DNA of 64,000 nt, from the NCBI GenBank assembly GCA_032871835.1, contig CM065295.1, forward strand, positions 86,979,819 to 87,043,818. Direction: 5' to 3'. Each line of letters opens with the position of its first letter. Position 1 is the stretch's first letter. Below are positions 47,183-60,420 of this stretch, piece after piece. This DNA is from Dipteronia dyeriana. Taxonomy: Eukaryota; Streptophyta; Magnoliopsida; Sapindales; Sapindaceae. The position numbers and the translations under genes were made by a program. The notes under the pieces are model-generated. The model had not been told where the DNA came from. It worked only from the letters and a program-made list of their open reading frames with translations, and made no database searches.

Positions 47183-50100
47183 TCACATTATACTACACTT
47201 TTCTTTTGTTTTTGCATCCGGCCTAGGAGAAGAAGATGATGACGAAGAACTTTTGCCACCGTGTCTGGGCACCTGCAAAATAACATTTTCTTATTTGTTG
47301 CTACTTCACTTGTGCTCTACACACAGGAAATATATGTGAAGCAACTGTCTGCTTTTAATGTGAATTAAATGGATGTTAAGAATTTTTTTTTAGTTTTAGG
47401 CAAGGATGGTAAGAATTTCAAACATCAAATTATATCAAGTGAGGTAAACATCCTAAAACTATGACTCATAAGATCACCAAGTTTCAGCTGTCATATACCA
47501 CCATTACACTGGAAACCCAGCAGAACAGAAGGGGAAAAAAAGAGGCACGAGTAGAATGCCAGAATCAATTCCAAATATTATGAGATTATTGTAATAGACA
47601 ATCTATTATTCTTTTCACCTCTACAATTACCCTGATGCTGTTGCCAAATCCCAATTAAAAAATAGTTATCTTAATGCAAAATGTATCATATGAACCACTA
47701 CAATAATTACTAATATTTTGCAGGACCACTACCAAGCTAAATGCAACTTTTTTTTTTCTTTTTTCCATTTTTCAGTTCAGAGCCAGGCCAGATAAACCAA
47801 TATCTCTACACACTCATCACAACTATCAATATCTAACCAATTCACAACTAATACAGAAAGATCATGTTAGGAAGATGATAGTTATTCCAAACATTAAAGC
47901 AGAATAAGATATGTACCTGGGGACCTGTTATCAGTCTTGAACCATCGCTGATGGATGGTTGTTGCAAATTAGAACGTTGTGGCGGTGGCTGTTGCTCAAA
48001 CTCCTGTTGTTGCAGGGCTATTGCTAGTTGTAGATCAGAACTGCAACAATCATGTATATGCAATTTAAATATAAATCCAACTCAAAGTGGCCTATACCAA
48101 GATGCAACTCTTAAGAAAAAATAAATTTCTAGAATCACGTACAGAAATATTTTGAGATATATTACTTCCATAATACTGTTAAAATGAAATCGATGATGCA
48201 ATATGTTTTCCTCCACCGTGGCTCCTAAGTGCTTAAAATTTATAGTCATTTTAATTTAATCATCATATTAGTGTAGGTAATAAATTTGACAATAAACATT
48301 CCGGTGAATGACTTGGATCAAAAAAAAAAAATGTTTCATGGTATAAAGAGAATGAAACAAAATAATCAAGACTCTCACAATATACGAGAATATTGGCAAA
48401 GAATAAGATCAATGAATTTAAATGTAGTGTTAATATCACTAGATCTACTACATGCTATTTGAGAAACTAAATATTACAAAATCAATGATTCACCAACATC
48501 AAAAGTTAGGATAATTACTTTATATCCAATCCCACATGAGCTGCACTATCAATGCTGGCAAGATAGTCCTGGATCATGCACACAATTAAAACAGATTCAC
48601 AAAAGCCTTTGATCATAAGTCATGAAACATTTTAGACAGAAAAGAGGCACATACAGCAGTACTGGACATAGCACCATGCTCATCCCATGTGTCGTTTGTA
48701 TGACTATCCAACTTAAATTCCTTGAAATTACTCGTCATAAACAATGTATCTCCATTTACCTGAAAGTATAAGGATTTAAAATTTGTTTGTCAAACTTAAC
48801 AACAGCTTAAAAAAGAACATAAGACACATGAGAAGATTGTTATAAAAAGAATTTTAACATTGAAAATTTTACAAATTATTTTCGGAGCAAACTTGGCTGT
48901 CATCTCAAGAAGTGGAATTTTTCCATATTGATTTCTTTCTAAAAGAAAAAACAATGATGAAGATTAGAAAAATGCTTCTTCTTTTTATGTACTTTAAAAG
49001 TTCGCTTTTAAATTGGTTTACGGGGTAAAAAAACACTTTTTTGTTGGGGATTGGGAAGCATTAATTCCTACCAAAGCTAAAGCTATCATTTTCAGTATAT
49101 TGGTATTCTGTTTTCTACTAATCAGTATAAATCCCCATCATTACATCCCAATCCATTATCAGCGCAACCACAAGAAACACAAACTATAAACGAATAACAT
49201 GTTGATTAAAACCTTTCAGCAATGTGTTTTTTTTTTACCAGTAAAGCTTTCAGCAAAATGTTTAGGGTTTTCATAGAATGTCAAACTAACAACTGATTAA
49301 AATCTCCATTTAACTAAAAGTACTGAACAAAAACCCAACTGGACAGTGCCAAGAAACTTTTACCAACCATTACAAAATATAACCTGCATTCAACCCATTT
49401 CAAGAAGATTATTTATCATTGATCAAACCACAAACTTGGACCTTATCCAATGACACAAGCTGATTTCTAATAGAGAGGATTAAGGAGTATACAGTTTTAC
49501 CTCATTTAGTTTCTCCCATACCAAATCAGGCTGATTTATGTAACCTTGGTCTGTGGCTAAAAGATAAAGCTCACCATCAAACTGCAAATGAAACAAAATT
49601 TGGTCAACCTTCTAGAATTGAACATGAGAAAACATTGCAAAATGAAACTAAGAACAACATAGAGATTGTCTTTGAACTGTTCCCAGCTACAAGCTGGCAG
49701 TTCCTGAGTGGCAACTTTACTAATTGAAACATATTAGAACCACAATCCCAGCTCCTAACTACCTTAAACATGGTGCTGAAGTGATTATTACGGAAGAAAA
49801 CACAAAGCTCTCTTTCTTTCAGGCCATCTTGTAAGCAGAAAAGGCTGCAAAAAGTTATAAAATAGCAATTACGCAAAGCGGTTCCATGAACCAGCACAAC
49901 AAATTATTAGATTAATAAAGCAATTAGGAATATTATAGGTAAAAAGCAAGTTGGCATACCCATTAAAGGTCAATTGACTAGCATTGTTCCTAAAAAAATT
50001 TCTGATAAGTTCACCTGAGAGAATAACAAAAGAGAACAAAAGTGTTTCAATTAAGTCGAAAAACATATTTAAATGAGCAAAAAATAGACATATTTAAATG

Positions 50101-53100
50101 AGCAAAAAATAAATATACACATACAATTTCTTTGCTACAGTGCTCCACTAACCTTGCTTTGGAGTGATTTCATCGTTGGACCTGACATTACAGGCATCCA
50201 AAGTGGTTTTGTCGGCTTGCTCTGCAAGAATCACCTCACCTTCATAGACAGGCTCTCGGTCTTCATAAACTGTAGTTCCTGAATCTACAATGCATTCTTC
50301 TCCTTCATACATAGGCTCACTGCCATCAACACTTGAGGGGTAAGTTTCAGGCACATCGGTGCTCTGTATTCTGCTACTAGATGAATCTGCATCTGCATTA
50401 GGCACAGATAGATTGGATACTTCTGTAGTGCCATACCCACATCGATTATCAGCTGGTTCATGAACATCAGCCACAGAAGTTGATAGAGTGGATTGATTCT
50501 CAACTTCTTCACCCCCTCGGGATATATCTACATGTGTCTCCACTACAGACACAGTAGCTTTTCCAGGAGAAGGGGAAACTGCAACTTCAACCTGGACCAG
50601 AGTCTCAACACTAGTCTTCTCAACAGCATGTTCTCCCGATTCCTTTTTAGTTGACTGATCAAGTTTAATATCTCCAGACTTATTATTGTTACTATCATTG
50701 CTCAATACACTGCCATTTTCTGATATGGACGGTTCTGGTTGATGCAAACTTTGGTCTCCGACACCAATGTGCTTTTCTAATGTATGTATCGAATCTAAAG
50801 CAACCTTGTTACTAGAACATGTATCGGAATTGACAGACATCGTTGCTCCACTACCATTCTCTTCAGGAGAATCACCAAGTGAAGTTGGCTGTTCAGTCTC
50901 TGACAATTTCAAGATTCTCATTAGCTCTTCTGCTTCTTCAGCATCTCCTTTTCTCGTGTTTTGCTGGTCAGAAACAGAATGCGGAGAATCATCAAAAGAT
51001 CTGGTTTTTGAAAGGCATGGAGAAGGAACTCCTAGAGTTGCAGTAGTTGCCGCTGCAAAATCAACACAATCTTCCTCAGAATTACTTCTACATTCACCTC
51101 TTATGCTTTCTAGGGCAACAAGCTCTCCCATAAGAGCATTGTAGGACTTGGATCCAATTGCTTCAGCTGTATCAAAGTCCTAGCATACATCCACAAAGTG
51201 AACCAGTTTGTTAAACCCAACGTGTGCATGGTATATGTATAACAACAAATCAAGACATATCAAGCAAACATGAATTCTAGCTAACATGTAAATAAATATT
51301 ACAATGATGGAATATATATATATATATATAATATTTAAGGATTCATAGCTTTATTACAATATGGCTTTAATGAGCCATTTCCTTTTATTTATGATTTGTT
51401 AGGATTTTATTTCTATCCTATTTAAATGAGTTAGTTTCCAATTTAAATAAGTTTAGATCCCTTATAAATAGGCCTTTCTATGTATTGGTATTTCACACTA
51501 TGATTTGATGAAATAAAGTGATATTGGATTCTCACACCTATTTTCTCCCATCTATCACCCTCTAATTTCCTCCCCTATCTTCTACAGTTTTCTCCATTTC
51601 CTCTAATTTTCTATCTTCCCTAACCTTAATTCTCTCTTTGTTCCCTAATTCTTGATATTTTTTCTACACCATAGACCAGCATCCGACAAAAGTTAAGCAA
51701 TAATTCGTAAAGATCTTCTATTGACAAATTGGCATGACAATCACTTACGATACATATCATACCTGTCAATTTATAGCATTTATATGTTCAATAATATAAG
51801 GATTACCCTAATTCCTCAAAACTGGGTAAACTCATTATGGAGGGAGCTATGGTTATCATTTCTATAATTATTTTTCAATCTATTTTTTTCCAAAATCATA
51901 ATACACACAATCGTAGTAAAATAAGTACACTAGATAAATAACACACTTAAACAAACACATACAGAGACATGACACAATTACAGTTTCTAAAAGCACACCT
52001 GTGTCTGTGTGGGTTTTTAGTGAACGCGCATGGTTAAAAATTGATTTTATTCTAAATATAAAGTCACATCAACAGAATCTACAAGGCTCCACAAGTAGTG
52101 AGCCTCTCCACTAGTAGACAAAGAAAACTTGTAAGAATTAATCATAATAGTAGATATATATGATCTTCAGTATCCAAAACTCCAATCAAAGTACTAGATC
52201 AAGGATATTATAGTTAGTTCCTAATACTTGATAAAGTTCCCCAAGTAATTAGAGACATACACAACCAAATAAAAACCATCAAAATTTTGGATCTATATTT
52301 CTATGCTTACCGTAGCTCTTCTTTTATTTAATAAAAGTTCTTATTTAAAAATTTCTCTTATATCAGCAATCAGCTTGCTCAGACAGCAATGCCTATACAA
52401 TTTCGACTAAAACCAAAATCTAACAATAGAAGCACGTGCAAAACTTCTCTACATGTCAAGCAACGATATACAACTGTAAGGCTACTATGTGATTTTAACA
52501 AAGCATTAAAGCCTATAAAACAGATTATCAATTTCCTACATATTCAACTTTAACAAGTGAACCACTCTTGAAAAAATAACGAAATATTCATGGGTACCAA
52601 TTAGAGACGACGAAATTAGTAATATTATCTGTGAATGTATTGAGCAATATAATAGAGTAGTCAAGATTGTAAATCGGTACCATACTTAAGTAGGCAACAA
52701 CATTGTTGATATTTGTAGTCTTGATGAAGTAATGGCGAGTGAATTAGTAGAATTTGAACTAAATAAACGGACTTATTCATTTCTACATGAAATAGATGTA
52801 TGTATGATAATCCACTTTCTTTATTATTATTCTTTTATTTTTATTTTTCTTCTTATATTCTTTTTATCTTGTTCTAATTTGGTTGTTTAATAAAAAAAAA
52901 ATCTCTTAAAAATTCCTAAAAGATTAGCTAGAATCCGACCCAAGAGCAGGGATTCTTAGAAAAACCAAGACTTCTTGGGAGATAGAGAAAAATGAAAGAT
53001 TCTATATTTCCTCCATTTGAATTATATACATATACAAGAGGCCAACATAAAATTCATTTTATTTGCCTTGCCTCCTAATTTTAAGGAAGAATTCACCGTT

Positions 53101-56100
53101 TATGTTGTTTTTTTACCGATTAGTAATATCAATAAAGAAACAATTATCCATGTGATACTTTCTACAATTAAATCTTATGTCACCAAAGAAAAATTCACTT
53201 TTCGGGTACTCATTTCTGCCAACTTAAATCCCCAATTATTAGTATTCTTTTTATGTTGTTCAGACGTATCTTTTTAGTCAATTTACATTATATCCATTAC
53301 AATTCTTTGTGTGTATTTCAGTGTTCCTTACTATCCATCCATTTTTCTTTCAATCCCCTGTTCATTAATATATTGATTGTAATGCATACAAATGACAGTA
53401 AAAACACCATACGATTGACAAAAATCTGCTTCAAGCTAGGATGACCAATTACCAATTACCAATTAAGCAACAATCAGATCTATCACGATTCATGACCAAA
53501 CCATAATGTAATACCACATCTATTCATGTGTCTAATAAACTTGGAACTACATCAACCTTACTACCAACCAGCTTTACATTTCTCTAGCAGCACAAAAAGA
53601 TAACTAATTATGGAAATCAATTACATTATTAGCACAAAGTAGAAATATAAACTACATCTGACCAGCGAGAGCTGCTACTACTCAAAGTGGGTACTTGTTA
53701 GTCTCCTCTGTGCCATAAGCAACAAATTCTTTAATATCACTCAATATGCAGGACAGAATTTGGGGTTTGTTAGTTGATGATTTGTAGGCTGATTTTAGTG
53801 GCTCGGAATGGTTTTTTAAGATTAAATAAAAAGAGAAGGAAAAAAGGATAATTTAGGCATCACGCTTAAAAGATCTAGGCATAATGGTTCGTTGCATTGC
53901 ACAAACTTTAGAAATCACTCCTAGAACCAAGGCATCACACCTCAGTAGGTATACATCTCACAATTTGTGGGCAGCTGGTGCCTTAGGAATGCCCCTGAGA
54001 CCCTTTGTCTAGACTCTTCAGAGTAACTATATAAACTCTATTTGAAATTGAAAACCTAAGACTCTTTGACTACTTTGACCTGACATTTATAACTGCTAGA
54101 CTATTTCTGGACTTTGAAACCTCTTTGCTGTTGGTTTGGAACTAAGGGCCCATATTTAGACCATATTCAGCTATCTGGACAATTCTAATCCATTCTTTTA
54201 CATCTTTGGGAAATTCTTAAAACTGGCTGCCACTTGTCTCCATCATTCAACTTATCGTTTGCATCCCTCTGGACACTGGTTAAGCCTTCTCCATTAAATC
54301 TTGAGGGTAATCATGTTACAGTCAAAGTTATATTCAAACAGAAAAATAGCTCATAGATGTAAATCCCCAATATGCTTCACAGACCATCCAAATAGTTGAA
54401 CTTTGTAAGCAGGATTAACAACTGGCATATGAACACTAAACTAGAGCACACACAAGAAGCTATCAAGAGGATATAAATTTGATATATGAATAGAAACCAA
54501 CATGAAACTGAAGATAGGGAAACCAATTAACAATCCTCGGAAAAAAAAATATCAAGAGCATTTGCTAAAGTGATTACATATTAATGTTATACAAAGGGAT
54601 AACTCGAAGCTATACAACAGAAATTGTTTCGAATCATTGTACGTGGCCAAAAATGAACAAACCTGGGGATCAACTATCCAACCATGATATAGGGGGATGT
54701 CAAGTAGATCATATATGGCACACTCTGGCGTGAACTCAAAATCATCTATCCTGCAAAGCATAGACGTAGTTCTATCAAAACTAAGGGAAAACTAACAAAT
54801 GAAATCTAGTAGTGTGAGAGAAAAATAGAAAGAAAGATCTCTAACCTCCTAAATTTCAAATTTACATCGATCCCAGTTGCAAGGCGTGGAAGCAAATCAA
54901 TTGCATCTGAAATATTCTGCTGTTGATTTTCGACATACCCTGCATCTTTATTCTGCATCTAAAAATGGGTTGATATAAAAATATATATTAAAAAAACCCA
55001 GGAAAGACATTTAAAATCAACCGGGATAGCAAGTGTTATTACATTGACATTACTATTGGAATCAATGAGCCTTTCAGCCACAAGTGAAAGCAATTTCTCT
55101 TGCGATACTTCGCCTATGTCCGGACTCAAATTAAGATTGTTCCTTAAGAGAAGAACATTACCTGTTGCAATGCCAGAGGTAACAACTCATTATTAGTACC
55201 CAAAAAAAGAAAGAGATGGAGAAGCCCTACAAATGGTACCCAAAACAATTAATTGTATGCATTAAATGCAGTAAGTTTTTCCCTTTCTTGTAAACAACAA
55301 GACCACTAAAAAAACAATGATCATTAATTAACATTATCTTAAATCAAATTTCTTAGCAGGCAAATTGTATTAAATAAATAAATGATCAAGAAACAGCAGG
55401 AACTGCTTAGATGAAGAATGACAGAGAAATCAGAAACACTAGAAAGACTGTAAAGTATTGAAATGATCAACTCAAAGAATTTATATAACAAAAATGCTGT
55501 CCAAAGAAATTTAATTCAGGGCGAAGAAGCTGGTGTCTTGAGCAAACGTCCTTCACTAACTAAACAAGACTTGCAACTAAGAATTGAAGCATAACAATAA
55601 TTAAAATTAGTTCTTGCTTGGCGACTATAAAGAAACAAAACAGAAAGAAAAAAATTCCTTTGTATTCTCAACATTTTGAAACTCGATGCAAATTTAAAGA
55701 AAACCCTCTACTTTATCATGCATCAAGAATCTAAAAATTCATTCTTGAAAACCAAGCACAATAATGAAATGAGGTTTGAGAAACCAATTTATTCATACTT
55801 CCTCAACTCTCTCGGAAATCAGACACAGGTTTTAGAACATTAATTATTCATTAAAAGAAGGCATCCAGAAAGAAAGTAAGATAAAACCGCAAACCAAAAT
55901 ATGAATCTGAAAGGTCAACCAATCTGTTCCACTTCCAACGTAAATAAAAAACAAACTAAGTTATACCCAACTAAGTATAATTCTTTCATTATTAGCTGCA
56001 CAAAGAAAAAAATAAAAAAACAAATAACAATCAGATTTTTATTTATCATTACAACGATTTCCACTCAACTATCAACATAATTGCATAATACAACTATTTC

Positions 56101-57775
56101 ACTTCATCAGTTTCTTGGTACCAGTCAGCAATAATCAAATATGTACCTAATTTTTCTTGGCAACCAAATGAGTAACAGACAATCAACTATTACACACTAC
56201 AAGTAGTGGTGATAATAAAAGAACATCAATAGCAACAAACAGATACCTCACAGAATAATCTTCAATCAAATAAAAAATCATAAAAAAAAAATAGAAAGTT
56301 ATAGAAGCAATCATTTCCTATCTCTCAGCTAAATAGTCCAAATGACTATAAAATAATAAAATCAGATAAATTTAATAGCTAATGAAAGGTAAGAGAAAAA
56401 AAAAATACACTCAACATATGCCTCATATATCTGTACGCCTTAGTAATAATGATTTTCTCTCTCAGACCTCTCTCTCTCTCAGTCTATCGATATCTCTGAG
56501 TATGATGATGAATTGCAGATGATCGATCTAAAGTTGACCTTCTAAAGAGCTTTAATGGTGCTGATTCAAGATTGGTGTTGTTTGAAGCTGACATATATGA
56601 TCCTGATACGTTTGATCCTGCAATCCAAGGCTGTGACTTTGTTTTCCATATCGCCTCTTCACTTTATAAAGAAAGTCGGGACAACCCATTTTCACTATCT
56701 TCTCTTTCTTAACAGCTCTCGAATCAAACAAAGTTATACCAACCACAGACAGAGGCAGAGAAAGAACAAGTCAAAAGCCTTAGAGCTCACCCAGGTCAGA
56801 CTTTGACCTCCTTCAATGATGTTAGGCATGGAAACCAGAAGCATAACAAGAAGAAAAACGAACCGAAAACATCATTAAAGTTCATAATTCATTAAAAGAA
56901 AAACATTATACTGTGATTTAATAAATTAATTCCTGATTCTGTTGGTACTTTGTTGGAACCTAAACCGACATTGAGAACTTCAATTAAGCCTATACAACAA
57001 TTTTCTGTTATCAATACTAAATTTTGCACTAACCAGTCAATTTTACATACATATATACTACATGAATTTCATTAGACATTCCAAATTCAGCTTTCTTTTC
57101 GTTCTCTCTGTCCCTCAGCATCAAATTATTAATAATAATATTATCGACATCAGAAGAACAATTAGAGACCAGACAGGGAATTAAAAAGAAAAACCTAGCA
57201 ACAAACAGAATAGATCATTCGATTTCAGAATTGATTAAAAAAAACTACATCACACTCATATGCTTCAACCGCCACAACTGCCTCAACTGCAATAAATTTG
57301 TCGCTTTCTTGGAGACCTGACATCCCACACTTGCGATTTCAATTTCTTTTGTTTCCTCGGCAACCAAAAAGGTCCAATAAAATAAAATAAAAAAACCCTA
57401 GAAATGATAATTCAATAACCAAAACAAATCAGACAGAAACAACATTACACTCGGTTGCACAGACATAATTTCTTGATTACGAGAACAACCGTAAGCGAAA
57501 TGAAACTATTGAATGAATAACGAGAAAGAACAGTTGAATTAAAATTGAACTTTCTCGGCAACCAAACAAATACGAAAATGAGAAACCCTAGACAGCTAAG
57601 AAGCAAGCGAAAGAGAGAAATAATAGAAATTACAGATGGCAAGGAGAGGACAAGGCCCATTGTCGTTTTGGAGTATAATTGGCGTCGTTCGACCCAAGAA
57701 CTGTATAGTCTTCGTCTTGTGCATGCACTCTTTCATCACTTCTTGCTGCTGCTGGTCCTCGCTCGAATCGGCCAT
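47183..57775 (-). CDS. MINDY-family (DUF544) deubiquitinase with C-terminal CaaX box
   Basis: Twelve exons join in frame: 57775-57634, 55161-55043, 54958-54846, 54750-54663, 51179-50153, 50014-49960, 49844-49763, 49581-49501, 48759-48655, 48568-48519, 48040-47917 and 47272-47183; 2076 bp, 691 residues. The catalytic Cys42 lies in NDNGPCPLLAI with Gln37 just before it, and the catalytic His536 in FFRNNHFSTM. Both match the MINDY cysteine-protease pattern. The catalytic domain is split by a ~300-residue acidic, Ser-rich insert encoded by the large exon 5. A UIM-like helix (SDLQLAIALQQQEFEQ, about 622-637) follows, then a Ser run and a C-terminal CSIM. Family knowledge: MINDY enzymes trim K48-linked polyubiquitin, and UIM-like helices help select long chains. 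Introns 1 and 4 are large (2.5 and 3.5 kb), and intron 1 holds a reductase gene fragment. No lesions are seen; it appears functional. Confidence 0.95.
51180..54662 (-). other. MINDY intron 4 (~3.5 kb)
   Basis: Bounded by GT after 54663 and AG before 51179. At about 51396-51670 there is an LTR-like piece (starts TGTTAGGATTTTATTTC, contains CTTATAAATAGG and AATAAAG in promoter/poly-A order, ends CTACACCA), but I found no target duplication. The remainder is AT-rich with no recognised gene; the open frame at 53017-53277 is not of a known family. Confidence 0.6.
56519..56712 (+). pseudogene. Fragment of a DFR/anthocyanidin-reductase-like (extended SDR) gene in MINDY intron 1
   Basis: In frame from 56521 this reads DDRSKVDLLKSFNGADSRL, then FEADIYDPDTFDPAIQGCDF, then VFHIASS. 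This is the segment after the first NADP-binding loop in dihydroflavonol-4-reductase / cinnamoyl-CoA-reductase-like enzymes, where the D(I/L).D and GC..VFH(V/I)A motifs occur. It is preceded by a splice-like GAATTGCAG, as if one whole exon with its acceptor had been kept. The frame then loses similarity after HIASS and stops at 56710. No upstream GxxGxxG exon and no catalytic YxxxK exon are seen nearby. It is on the opposite strand to the host gene. Probably a captured or decayed gene piece; not functional. Confidence 0.72.
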
Positions 57776-57847
57776 GAAATGCTTCTGACTGGATCACAAC
57801 TAAATTAGCTTCAAAACGACTCCGGATTTCTAGAGAGAGAGAAAAGG

Positions 57848-57854
57848 ATTTATA
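57848..57854 (-). promoter_or_regulatory. TATA box of the MINDY gene
   Basis: The minus strand reads TATAAAT about 75 bases before the ATG at 57775, leaving room for a leader of roughly 40-45 bases. It is the only good TATA match close to the start. Confidence 0.45.
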
Positions 57855-57899
57855 ATGAAATGATAAGCGAACTTCTTTAGAGAATGAAGCGAGACTCCA

Positions 57900-59870
57900 A
57901 CAAATACAACAAAGTTTTGGAGACGTGGATTTTTTTTTCGTTTTTCATTTTTCTTTTATTGGGAGGTCAAAGGTGAGGGCCGGCAATACCAAATCGTTTG
58001 AAAATTTATTTTGTTTAGCCTATTAGGTTGTACCTTATGCTTAAAATGCTTGTACCCTCATGCTTTTACGTACCAACGGAAACATGATTCGTTAATAGGT
58101 ACGAATTTCTTGATGTTTTTGTTAGGGTTTCAAATTTTGTAGCTGTTAAGATCTGTATAATTAGGACATGTTTGGCACTTGGTAACAATATTGGAATGGA
58201 CTGTTTTGTATAGGATTGTACTATATAATATTAGACTATATATGATTAAATTTAATACTTTCCATCGTTTGATATTGTATAGTATTAGATAATACTTGTA
58301 TTTGAGACTGACGGACTTTGAAGAGATGAGACCAGACAACCTTTGTCGTGGAGGTTGCCTAGTACGGTTGGGAAACACTTCCTCTCACCGCATAACTTAA
58401 TACGGTTTGGATAGTGTTAACAAGTACGTTGTACAATTCAGTATGACTATAAAATATTATTAAATGTTGTACACTATTAAATTAGTATTGTACGGTGTGT
58501 TAATCCTGTTACTTAGGTTTTATTTAAGTAAATTAAGGGTTTCTTTTAAATATATGTATAGACATGGATTTATTAGGGATCTACAATAAATCAATTCTTT
58601 CATGCATAGTTAGAATATCTACTTCCATAGTTGATAGAGATTTGTTTTGTACGTGAGTGAAAAAAAAATATCCGCACTTAATACTAAATGGTTGTGAGAC
58701 TGTTGATGTGAGGAGCGAGTGGAGAAGCTTGTACAAATATACCGACTCTTTTATTTTGTATATGATTCATTTATACCGCTATGGATAAACTGATCTCGAA
58801 TAATCTTGCTATAAAAAAAAAACAAGAGATGATGTAGTAAAATAATTAATTTAGGATTAACATCCTTAGTACTTGTAATTTAGAAACAATACATTAGTAT
58901 TTTAGTAAGAATAGATTTCCTTCTCTCTCTTTTTCATTGTAAGTTTTATTTTCCATTCATGAGTAAGATTTGTTTGAAATATTGATCTTTTTATAATATA
59001 TGTCACTCTGTGGATTGCCCAAATTAATATTAATGAGATGTCTCATTCCTAATCCAGATATAATTATTAACAAGTCATAATTTTTTTAATAAAAGTTTAG
59101 AAAAATATTAAAAATGATGACTGGTTCGATCTTAAAAATTATTTTTTGAAATCTCCCAAACCCCAAATTTATTTGTAGCAGTTAATATATATATATATTG
59201 TTCCAATAAATCATGGTTCTTAGTTGTTTGTTTGGGTTTTGGGTTGAAGTTAAAAGAACAAAAAAAAAACATAAATAAAAGAAATGTCATGGTGATGGGA
59301 TTGCTAAAAACACACACGCACGTGTGTGTATATATATTGAAATCCTAAAACCATGTATGTTACTAGCTTGAAGCCTTGAAGTATGTTTATTTTTCAAAAA
59401 TAACTTTTTTTGGCTGCCAAGAGGAGATTAAGTAAAATTATTGGAAATACTAATCTATGTGAAGATTATACTGCAACAAATTTGAGCTATAGGGATTATT
59501 TTTTTCCGTCCCACAAAATGCAAAAAAATAAAAAATAAAAAATAAAAAAATTAGGGACCAAAAGATTTGCCCAAATAGAACGTCTATTACGATGAAAGAA
59601 ATTATTCGCCCTTAAAGAATATAAATCTGATAAGACCTTTAAGGACGATTTTTTTTTTGTCTCGATAGAACGTCTATTGGGATGAAATAAATTATTTGTA
59701 TCACCATACTGATATTGGGACAAAATTTCGTCTAAAGTGGCAAGACTTTTAGTACTTTCGTCCCAATATAATGTCTATGGATAAATTTTGTTTCGTTCGA
59801 AGAGGTTTTCTTTTTATTTAAAATTATAATAAATAATTGTTTGTTAGTATTCTTGATTTTTTTAAGTCTT
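57900..59870. other. Intergenic DNA, AT-rich with minor repeats
   Basis: No gene seen. Around 59573-59790 a loose ~90-bp unit recurs two to three times (ATAGAACGTCTATT with GATGAAA after it). The stretch 58165-58510 has inverted TTGTACTATATAAT/ATTGTATAGTATTAG words and may be a worn MITE. Ends were not definable. Confidence 0.45.
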
Positions 59871-60406
59871 TGTTGGAAAATTCCATCATATGGGGCTACA
59901 CATCTGAATATTAAATGTGGTGTGATATCTTTTGGTTAAGCCTAAATTAAAGTGATCTAATTAATATTTAAAGTATTAAGGTTTAAGGGTATAATTGTCA
60001 TGGAATTAATGTGTAGATACCAGAGTGTGATTTCTAATTTGTTGTGGGGCCGAATTATAAATAGCCAACATATAATAATTTGATTATTATATATATTTAG
60101 GGTTATGGTCCCCAAATTACACGATGTTTTTGTTTTGTCAGTATCCTCATCAACAGAGCAAAATAGAATTGTAGGGTTCAAGAAATGTCATGTTAATTTG
60201 GAAGATCACAACCCGTCCACCAACCTCCGGCAATGGATTCAGGTACGCTTCCGCTATCAATTTATCTTCACTTTTCTCTTGAATTGATATGGGTTAGTAA
60301 TATGTTTATTAGGGTTTGATTAATCATGATATAGAAATATGTTTAGGTTATTCGGATTAATTTTGTGTCTATGCATGTTAGTTTTGTATTAATCGAAATC
60401 CTTACA
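59871..60406 (+). repeat. 5' LTR of the copia element (536 bp)
   Basis: It starts TGTTGGAAAATTCC and ends CCTTACA, so it has TG...CA ends with a TGT/ACA inversion, and stops two bases before the primer-binding site. A TTATAAATAG box at about 60055-60064 is a candidate LTR promoter. A 3' LTR was not present in the window for comparison. Confidence 0.75.
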
Positions 60407-60408
60407 AG

Positions 60409-60420
60409 TGGTATCAGAGC
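60409..60420 (+). other. Primer-binding site (initiator tRNA-Met type)
   Basis: TGGTATCAGAGC is the standard plant copia primer-binding site, complementary to the 3' end of initiator methionine tRNA. It lies directly after the LTR. The sequence after it is not normal leader but a displaced int-RT linker segment. Confidence 0.9.

Noticed and set aside
50767..51144. Plus-strand open frames over MINDY exon 5
   Set aside because: Antisense shadows of a long, low-complexity coding exon.
51396..51670. Complete solo LTR in MINDY intron 4
   Set aside because: It has TATA- and poly-A-like words in the right order, but no 5-bp duplication and no clear matching ends, so it is only mentioned under the intron.
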